Part shown: positions 6,017 through 10,528 of the stretch, piece by piece
How positions within the stretch are numbered: the first letter of the stretch is position 1
Layout: every line of letters starts with the position of its first letter
Origin: Candidatus Methanophagales archaeon
Lineage (GTDB): Archaea; Halobacteriota; Syntropharchaeia; Alkanophagales; Methanospirareceae
Direction: 5' to 3'
Length of the DNA: 10,528 nt
Assembly (NCBI GenBank): GCA_030621535.1
Contig: JAUXHM010000025.1
Span: forward strand, 1-10,528
Program-made: the position numbers and the translations under genes
Notes under the pieces: model-generated
What the model was told of the DNA's origin: nothing
The model's input: the letters and a program-made list of their open reading frames with translations, nothing else
The model's database searches: none

Positions 6017-6475
6017 ATGAAGGTGAAGATGAAGCGGGTGGATGAGATAATAGAGAGATATAAGGGGGAAGAAGGAGTTTTAATTCAGTTGCTGTTGGAT
6101 ATACAAAGCGAGTTCAATTGGATTCCCCATGGAGTGATTGCACGAATAAGCGAGAAGATGCGGATTCCGACGAGTCAAATATATCGAATAGCAAGTTTTT
6201 ACAAGGCGATGAGCTTGAATCCGGTTGGTCGTCATATAATACATGTATGTCTGGGTACTGCCTGTCAGGTGCGTGGTGCACCGAAGATTCTGGACCGGGT
6301 GGAAGAGAATTTGAAGATAAAAGAGGGGAGTACTACAGCAGACATGCGATTTAGTTTGAGGAGAGTGAATTGCCTTGGTTGCTGTGCCATGGGACCGGTG
6401 GTAGTAGTTGATGGGAATTATCACGGCAAGATAACTCCGGCAATGGTAGAAGATATTTTAGAGAAATACGAGTAA
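6017..6475 (+). CDS. NuoE/HydC-like [2Fe-2S] subunit of an NAD(H)-linked complex
   Basis: 152 residues, normal for the family. A helical N-terminal bundle (about 6-65, VDEIIERYKGEEGVLIQLLLDIQ to IYRIASFYKAM) is followed by a thioredoxin-like [2Fe-2S] domain with C78-x4-C83 and C119-x3-C123. HVCLGTACQVRGA and NCLGCCAMGPVVVVDG are close to family consensus. The subunit usually passes electrons next to the FMN subunit encoded just downstream, and it acts in the cytosol. The start is uncertain: ATG 6017 has only a distant AAGGG, while ATG 6029 has AAGGTGA immediately upstream and would remove four residues. First gene of a three-gene operon in the order seen for hydC-hydB-hydA. Confidence 0.93.
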   Translation: MKVKMKRVDEIIERYKGEEGVLIQLLLDIQSEFNWIPHGVIARISEKMRIPTSQIYRIASFYKAMSLNPVGRHIIHVCLGTACQVRGAPKILDRVEENLKIKEGSTTADMRFSLRRVNCLGCCAMGPVVVVDGNYHGKITPAMVEDILEKYE

Positions 6476-6488
6476 AGAGGGGGTGGAA

Positions 6489-8429
6489 ATGCCAAGATTA
6501 AACTCGAAAGAGGACTTGAAGGCGCTGAGAAGAAAGATTATAGGTGTGCGAGACTTGAATAAGCCATACATTACGCTCTGTTCCGGAACGGCATGTCATG
6601 CCACGGGTAGTGATGCGGTTGCTGCGGCAATACAGAAGGAATTGGAGAAGCAATGTTTAACGGGAGAGGTAGGCGTACGGAGGACAGGTTGTCATGGCTT
6701 TTGTGAGCGAGGACCTATTATTATCATTTATCCCGGGGAGATATGCTATCTCAATGTAACGCCCGAAGATGTGCCAGAGATTATCTCAAAGACCATAAAA
6801 GGAAGGGAGATTATAGAGCGGTTACTTTACGCTGATCCCAACACGGGAGAGCAAATGGTTCATGAGCAGGATATTCCATTTTACAAATATCAAACCCGGC
6901 TTGTTTTTAGCGGTAACCTGTGGGTTGACCCGACAAATATAGAAGATTACATCGCACTTGGTGGATATCGAGCGTTAGCTAAAGTATTGCATGAGATGAC
7001 ACCAGAGGAAGTGCTGGAAGAAGTGAAGCGTGCAAATTTGCGGGGTAGGGGCGGCGGTGGTTTTCCCGCTGGACGGAAATGGGAGACCACCCGGGATGCT
7101 TCTGGCGAACCCAAATATGTGATAGTCAATTGTGATGAAGGCGACCCGGGAGCCTATATGGACAGGTCAATAATGGAAGGAAATCCACACAGGGTTCTTG
7201 AGGGTTTAACTATCGCTGCTTATGCCATCGGTGCTACCCAGGGATTCGTTTACGTACGCCAGGAGTATCCACTGGCAGTGAGTAATCTTGCGATTGCACT
7301 CGAACAAGCGAAGGAATACGGCTTACTTGGAGAGGACATACTGGGTTCGGGATTCGAGTTCGATGTGAAGGTGCATCGAGGTGCAGGAGCGTTTGTTTCT
7401 GGTGAGTCCAGCGCTTTGATGAATGCGATAGAAGGAAAAGTGGGCGAGCCAAGACCTAAATACGTTCATACTTCAGAAGCGGGCATCTGGGATAAACCAA
7501 GCAATTTAAATAACGTGGAGACGTTGGCAAATGTGCCGCTGATAATCGAAAAAGGTGCTGATTGGTTCGGCTCGATTGGAACGGAAGGCAGTAAAGGAAC
7601 GAAGATTTTCTCGCTCGTGGGCACGGTAAACAATACGGGTTTAGTGGAAGTGCCAATGGGAACGACGCTGCGCGACATCATATATAAAATAGGTGGGGGG
7701 ATTCGGGGCGGTAAGAGATTCAAAGGTGTGCAAACAGGCGGACCCTCAGGCGGAATAATTCCAGAGCAATATCTTGATTCGCCGGTGGATTTCGATGAAC
7801 TCACGAAGTTGGGTTCGATGATGGGCTCTGGAGGTATGATTGCTATAGACGAAGATACGTGTATCGTAGATTTAGCACGCTATTTCGTGGATTTTCTCTG
7901 CGATGAATCGTGTGGCAAGTGCGTGCCCTGCCGTGAGGGCTTAAAGCGTATGCGTGAGATATTAGAAGATATAGTTGCCGGACGCGGAAAAGAGGGAGAT
8001 ATTGAGCTGCTCAAAGAAATAGCGGTGGTGATGAAAGAGGCATCGCTGTGTGCGTTGGGAACGACAGCCGCTAATCCGACTTTGAGCACCATCAGGTACT
8101 TTAGAGATGAATATGAAGCGCATATAAAGGAGAAAAGATGCCCGGCGCTGGTTTGTAAGGACTTGATTTCATATTATATAGACCCAGAGAAGTGCATAGC
8201 TTGTTTGAAGTGTCTGAAGAACTGCCCTGAAGGTGCAATAGAGGGAGAGAAAAGAGTAATACACGTGATTGAGCAATCGAAATGCGTAAAGTGCGGGATT
8301 TGCTATGACGTTTGCCCGCCTAAAGTCGGGGCAGTAAAGAAAATATCGGGCAGGCCAGTTCCTCCGTCGTTACCCGAAGCGGAGAGGGCGATAAGAAAAG
8401 GAAAGAAAAAGGGAGGGGGGAGTGATTGA
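6489..8429 (+). CDS. NuoF/HydB-like FMN, NAD(H)-binding Fe-S flavoprotein
   Basis: About 646 residues, far longer than respiratory NuoF (around 440) because of extra domains. Counting from GTG 6483: a thioredoxin-like [2Fe-2S] domain (C33-x4-C38, C70-x3-C74); the NuoF core with FMN/NADH motif RGRGGGGFPAGRKW (187-200) and NCDEGDPGAYMDR (216-228); an SLBB-like region (about 375-435); the [4Fe-4S] site CGKCVPC (C477, C480, C483) plus C523; an H547/C553/C558 group that could bind zinc, as in HydB; and two ferredoxin-type [4Fe-4S] sites (C571-C574-C577-C581 and C601-C604-C607-C611). This layout is that of HydB/HndC, the bifurcating subunit of HydABC-type enzymes, not of complex I. ATG 6489 is chosen because GAGG ends 8 nt upstream. 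The tail is Lys/Gly-rich. It likely oxidises or reduces NAD(H), passing electrons to the downstream Fe-S/F420 subunit. Confidence 0.93.
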   Translation: MPRLNSKEDLKALRRKIIGVRDLNKPYITLCSGTACHATGSDAVAAAIQKELEKQCLTGEVGVRRTGCHGFCERGPIIIIYPGEICYLNVTPEDVPEIISKTIKGREIIERLLYADPNTGEQMVHEQDIPFYKYQTRLVFSGNLWVDPTNIEDYIALGGYRALAKVLHEMTPEEVLEEVKRANLRGRGGGGFPAGRKWETTRDASGEPKYVIVNCDEGDPGAYMDRSIMEGNPHRVLEGLTIAAYAIGATQGFVYVRQEYPLAVSNLAIALEQAKEYGLLGEDILGSGFEFDVKVHRGAGAFVSGESSALMNAIEGKVGEPRPKYVHTSEAGIWDKPSNLNNVETLANVPLIIEKGADWFGSIGTEGSKGTKIFSLVGTVNNTGLVEVPMGTTLRDIIYKIGGGIRGGKRFKGVQTGGPSGGIIPEQYLDSPVDFDELTKLGSMMGSGGMIAIDEDTCIVDLARYFVDFLCDESCGKCVPCREGLKRMREILEDIVAGRGKEGDIELLKEIAVVMKEASLCALGTTAANPTLSTIRYFRDEYEAHIKEKRCPALVCKDLISYYIDPEKCIACLKCLKNCPEGAIEGEKRVIHVIEQSKCVKCGICYDVCPPKVGAVKKISGRPVPPSLPEAERAIRKGKKKGGGSD

Positions 8430-8431
8430 GG

Positions 8432-9850
8432 GTGTTGAAATTAGAAATTGATGGTAAAGCGGTAGAGGTAGAAGCAGAGAAAGGAAAAACCATCCTGGAA
8501 GCTGCGAAAAGCATCGGCATTGATATACCTACTCTATGTTATCATCCTGCCTTAGAACCCTTTGGCGCCTGCAGATTATGCTCGGTGGAAATAGAGAAAC
8601 GGGGCAGGAAAAAGATTGTCACTGCCTGTAATTATCCCGTTGAAGATGGACTGGCGGTAAACACCAAATCGCCGGAGATTATCGAGATAAGAAAAATGCT
8701 CTTAGAACTGCTGCTGGCAAGATGCCCGGAAGAGGGCAAAATACAGCGTCTGGCGCATGAACATGGCGTTGTGAAGCCGCGATTTAAATTGGAAGACGAG
8801 CGGTGTATTCTTTGCGGATTGTGTACACGGGTTTGCGAGGAGTTAGTGGGTGTCTCAGCCATAAACGTTATAAATCGCGGTGTGGAGCGAGCCATTGGAA
8901 CACCTTACATGGAGCTATCAGATGATTGCATTGGTTGCGGTTCGTGTGCGCTTGTATGCCCTACGGAAGCAATAAAGAGGGAAAAGAACATATACCCAAC
9001 GACGGCGGAAGATACGAGGGCAATCGAAGACAGATTCTTAGAAGGTGAGCGAGATGCTGAACTGGGCGTTTACACCGATTTAATCGCGGGAAAGAGCTCT
9101 TTGGACGGTCAAGATGGAGGAATAGTCTCCTCGCTGCTTATTTCTGGCATAAAAAATAACTTGTTTGACGCTGCGCTGGTCGTGCATCGAAAAGATGGCT
9201 ATGGCTATAAAGCCGAGGCAGTTGTAGTTGAGGATGTAGCAGGGATAAGACGCGCGCAAGGCACGAAATATTTGCGCGTGCCGATGATGTCGAAACTAGA
9301 AGAAGCGTTAAAGGCAGGCAAGAGGAGAATAGCCGTTGTCGGCACGCCCTGCGAAGTCCGCGCGGTGCGGAAGATACAGCAACAGCGGGATTTGGAACGT
9401 GAATTTCCCGGGGTAGAGATTACTCTGCTGGGCTTATTCTGTTTTGAAAGTTTCGATTACGAAGGTTTAAAGGAACGGACGAAACGTGAATTTGGCGTTG
9501 ACCTTGATAAAGCGGATAAGACGCAGATAACCAAGGGGAAATATATCGTTACGGTAGATGGCGAGGATTATTCATGTGACGTGCGAGCGTTTGAGGATGT
9601 GGTGAGCGAAGGATGTCCTTACTGCGACGATTTCGTGTCCCGACTTGCAGACATCTCTATCGGCTCGGTTGGAAGTACAGATGGATATTCTACGGTGATT
9701 GTGCGGTCGGAAGTTGGGAAAAAGCTTCTGGACGCGACTGAGTTCGTCCAGGCTGAAGTGACTAAGAAAGAGATTGTAAAACTAGTAAGGTTTAAAAAGA
9801 AAAGAGCAGATAAGAATTTTGCAGTGATTATGGATGGTTTGGCGACATAG
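8432..9850 (+). CDS. HoxU/HydA-like Fe-S domain fused to FrhB-type F420 oxidoreductase domain
   Basis: About 472 residues; positions count from TTG 8426. Residues 1-80 are a plant-type [2Fe-2S] ferredoxin (C38, C49, C52, C68) as in NuoG, HoxU and HydA. The usual NuoG His-Cys3 cluster region (about 90-115, LLARCPEEGKIQRLAHEHG) keeps only one Cys. Two [4Fe-4S] sites follow: C127/C130/C133/C137 and C168/C171/C174/C178. From about 212 comes a full FrhB/FdhB-type domain: DGQDGGIVSSLL (228-239), GTKYLRVPM (279-287), VVGTPCEVRAVRK (304-316), GLFCFESF (336-343), CPYCDDFVSRLADISIGSVG (397-416). C309, C339, C397 and C400 can hold the FrhB [4Fe-4S]; FAD and F420 binding follow from the family. It overlaps or abuts the HydB-like gene; GTG 8432 is preferred, with GGAG 9 nt upstream. 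It probably links NAD(H) electrons to F420. No hydrogenase H-cluster motif is present. Confidence 0.9.
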   Translation: MLKLEIDGKAVEVEAEKGKTILEAAKSIGIDIPTLCYHPALEPFGACRLCSVEIEKRGRKKIVTACNYPVEDGLAVNTKSPEIIEIRKMLLELLLARCPEEGKIQRLAHEHGVVKPRFKLEDERCILCGLCTRVCEELVGVSAINVINRGVERAIGTPYMELSDDCIGCGSCALVCPTEAIKREKNIYPTTAEDTRAIEDRFLEGERDAELGVYTDLIAGKSSLDGQDGGIVSSLLISGIKNNLFDAALVVHRKDGYGYKAEAVVVEDVAGIRRAQGTKYLRVPMMSKLEEALKAGKRRIAVVGTPCEVRAVRKIQQQRDLEREFPGVEITLLGLFCFESFDYEGLKERTKREFGVDLDKADKTQITKGKYIVTVDGEDYSCDVRAFEDVVSEGCPYCDDFVSRLADISIGSVGSTDGYSTVIVRSEVGKKLLDATEFVQAEVTKKEIVKLVRFKKKRADKNFAVIMDGLAT

Positions 9851-9887
9851 TATTCGTGGGCACTGTCTAAAAATATAGCGATTTATC

Positions 9888-9973
9888 TACCGCGGAGAGC
9901 GCAGAGTTTTAGGACTGTTTCAATCCTTGCTGACTTTCCTGATGGCTCTGCGTTCTCCGTGTGCTCTGCGGTA
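9888..9973. repeat. Inverted repeat of 9-nt-period GC-rich units between convergent genes
   Basis: Left arm 9888-9906 reads TACCGCGGAGAGCGCAGAG. The reverse complement of the right arm (9946-9973) starts TACCGC and ends GGAGAACGCAGAG, with one extra 9-nt unit inserted. On the minus strand the right arm is three units (CGCAGAGCA, CACGGAGAA, CGCAGAGCC). It lies between the F420 fusion gene and the rhomboid gene, which are convergent, so its hairpin could act as a two-way transcript end. Units of this kind recur in many environmental genomes. Confidence 0.65.
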
Positions 9974-9985
9974 AAATTTAAGGAT

Positions 9986-10528
9986 TCAGGATTTCAACCA
10001 CATACCTGCGAGCAATCCGAAAAAAAGACCTGATAAATGTGCCGTATGCGCAATCATATCGCCTGAACCAATCATAAAGAAATCATAGAGGGCGAAGAGA
10101 ATAACCACCATCCAGATTTCCAGCGGTACAATAAAGAACAAATATACCCGCATTCTCGGCATCAGCACCGCAAGAGTAGCGAATATCCCCATTAATGCTC
10201 CACTTGCACCAACCGCCGGACTAACTGAAGTCAAACTCCAGCCAATCCCTGCAAAAATGCCTGCGAGGAAAAAGATGAGCAGAAATTTCGAACTTCCTAT
10301 TTTCCGCTCTAATACCGGAGCGAAGAAGAAAAATACGAGCATATTGATAAAAAAATGCTCGAAGCTCCCGTGCAGGAATAGGTGTGTTACCAGTGTCCAG
10401 GGTCTTTCCATTACAAGTGTCGGATTCAGGATTAATAGTTCGGTATAGTATGGACGCGGAATAAGCAATTGTAAAACAAAAGAGATGGACATGAGAAACA
10501 AAATCAAGAACGAATAGTTACCGGCGAA
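9986..10528 (-). CDS. Rhomboid-family intramembrane serine protease, 5' end outside window
   Basis: The frame is open to the right edge (FAGNYSF precedes the first internal TTG at 10507-10505), so the true start lies beyond the window. From that TTG there are 173 residues with about six membrane segments. HGSFEHFFINM carries the His/Asn pair (H51, N55) that helps form the oxyanion site in rhomboids. GASGALMG holds the nucleophile S102, and AHTAHLSG near the C-terminus holds the catalytic His (H157). All key residues are present, so an active protease that cuts membrane-embedded substrates is likely; the substrate is unknown. It converges on the F420/NAD operon, and nothing ties it to that complex. 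Confidence 0.9.
   Translation of the reverse strand, partial: FAGNYSFLILFLMSISFVLQLLIPRPYYTELLILNPTLVMERPWTLVTHLFLHGSFEHFFINMLVFFFFAPVLERKIGSSKFLLIFFLAGIFAGIGWSLTSVSPAVGASGALMGIFATLAVLMPRMRVYLFFIVPLEIWMVVILFALYDFFMIGSGDMIAHTAHLSGLFFGLLAGMWLKS

Noticed and set aside
6080..6424. Long antisense frames opposite the NuoE-, NuoF- and sugar-gene coding regions
   Set aside because: They lie wholly inside strongly supported genes, show no recognisable domain, and have shadow-like composition.
6017..9850. Reading the three-gene operon as part of respiratory complex I
   Set aside because: The FMN subunit has the HydB-type extra Fe-S domains, the third subunit ends in FrhB, and no membrane or quinone-module genes are present.
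8432..9850. Calling the third subunit an [FeFe]-hydrogenase (HydA)
   Set aside because: Only the ferredoxin-like N-terminus is shared; no H-cluster Cys motifs exist and the C-terminal half is clearly FrhB-like.
9917..9926. GTTTCAATCC resembles the start of many archaeal CRISPR repeats
   Set aside because: It occurs once, with no spacer-repeat periodicity and no cas gene in the window.
9982..10433. Direct repeat GGATTCAGGATT at 9982-9993 and 10422-10433
   Set aside because: A 12-nt match is expected a few times by chance in a 10-kb window, and neither copy borders a recognisable element.

Overview
The window looks like a stretch of a euryarchaeal genome, probably an anaerobic, methanogen-related or methane/alkane-oxidising archaeon. 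The evidence is an F420-type (FrhB) flavoprotein, dense Arg AGA/AGG and Ile ATA codon use, TATA-like AT patches instead of bacterial -35/-10 boxes, and tightly overlapping ORFs. An ANME-1/Syntrophoarchaeales-like source is my guess; the sequence does not prove it. The left half (about 1-5780, all minus strand) is visibly more AT-rich than the right half (6017-9850, plus strand).

Left half, read right to left from a divergent promoter region (5781-6016): a 67-codon stump of a family-2 glycosyltransferase; a SatD-family protein with a C-terminal helix-turn-helix; a half-length DUF3307-like membrane protein; then a complete four-gene set for a 2,3-diacetamido-2,3-dideoxy uronic acid nucleotide sugar. 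That set is a DegT-type aminotransferase (WbpE-like), a Gfo/Idh/MocA oxidoreductase (WbpB-like), a hexapeptide N-acetyltransferase (WbpD-like) and a nucleotide-sugar 6-dehydrogenase (WbpA/WecC-like). A Schlafen AlbA_2 protein runs off the left edge. The genes overlap or abut (ATGA, TAA|ATG, a 14-bp overlap), so they probably form one transcript. The expected product is UDP-GlcNAc(3NAc)A or a close relative, used for surface or archaellin/S-layer glycans. Two junctions look like scars of gene replacement: the glycosyltransferase stops just before satD, and the AlbA_2 protein begins with about 12 residues that look like the N-terminus of a UDP-GlcNAc 2-epimerase.

Right half: three consecutive plus-strand genes encode a soluble flavin/iron-sulfur complex. 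They are a NuoE/HydC-like [2Fe-2S] protein, a NuoF/HydB-like FMN protein with extra N- and C-terminal Fe-S domains, and a protein joining a HoxU/HydA-like Fe-S N-terminus to a complete FrhB-type F420 domain. Gene order and domains match the electron-bifurcating HydABC type, with the hydrogenase domain replaced by an F420 module. This suggests an NAD(H):F420 oxidoreductase, possibly coupled to ferredoxin. It is the most interesting system in the window. It converges on a rhomboid protease gene (minus strand, running off the right edge), with an inverted-repeat element between them.

Two intergenic spots (1802-1953 and 9888-9973) carry inverted pairs of short imperfect arrays with 10-nt and 9-nt periods. 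One has become the coding tail of the acetyltransferase. I saw no tRNA, rRNA, CRISPR array or intact insertion sequence.
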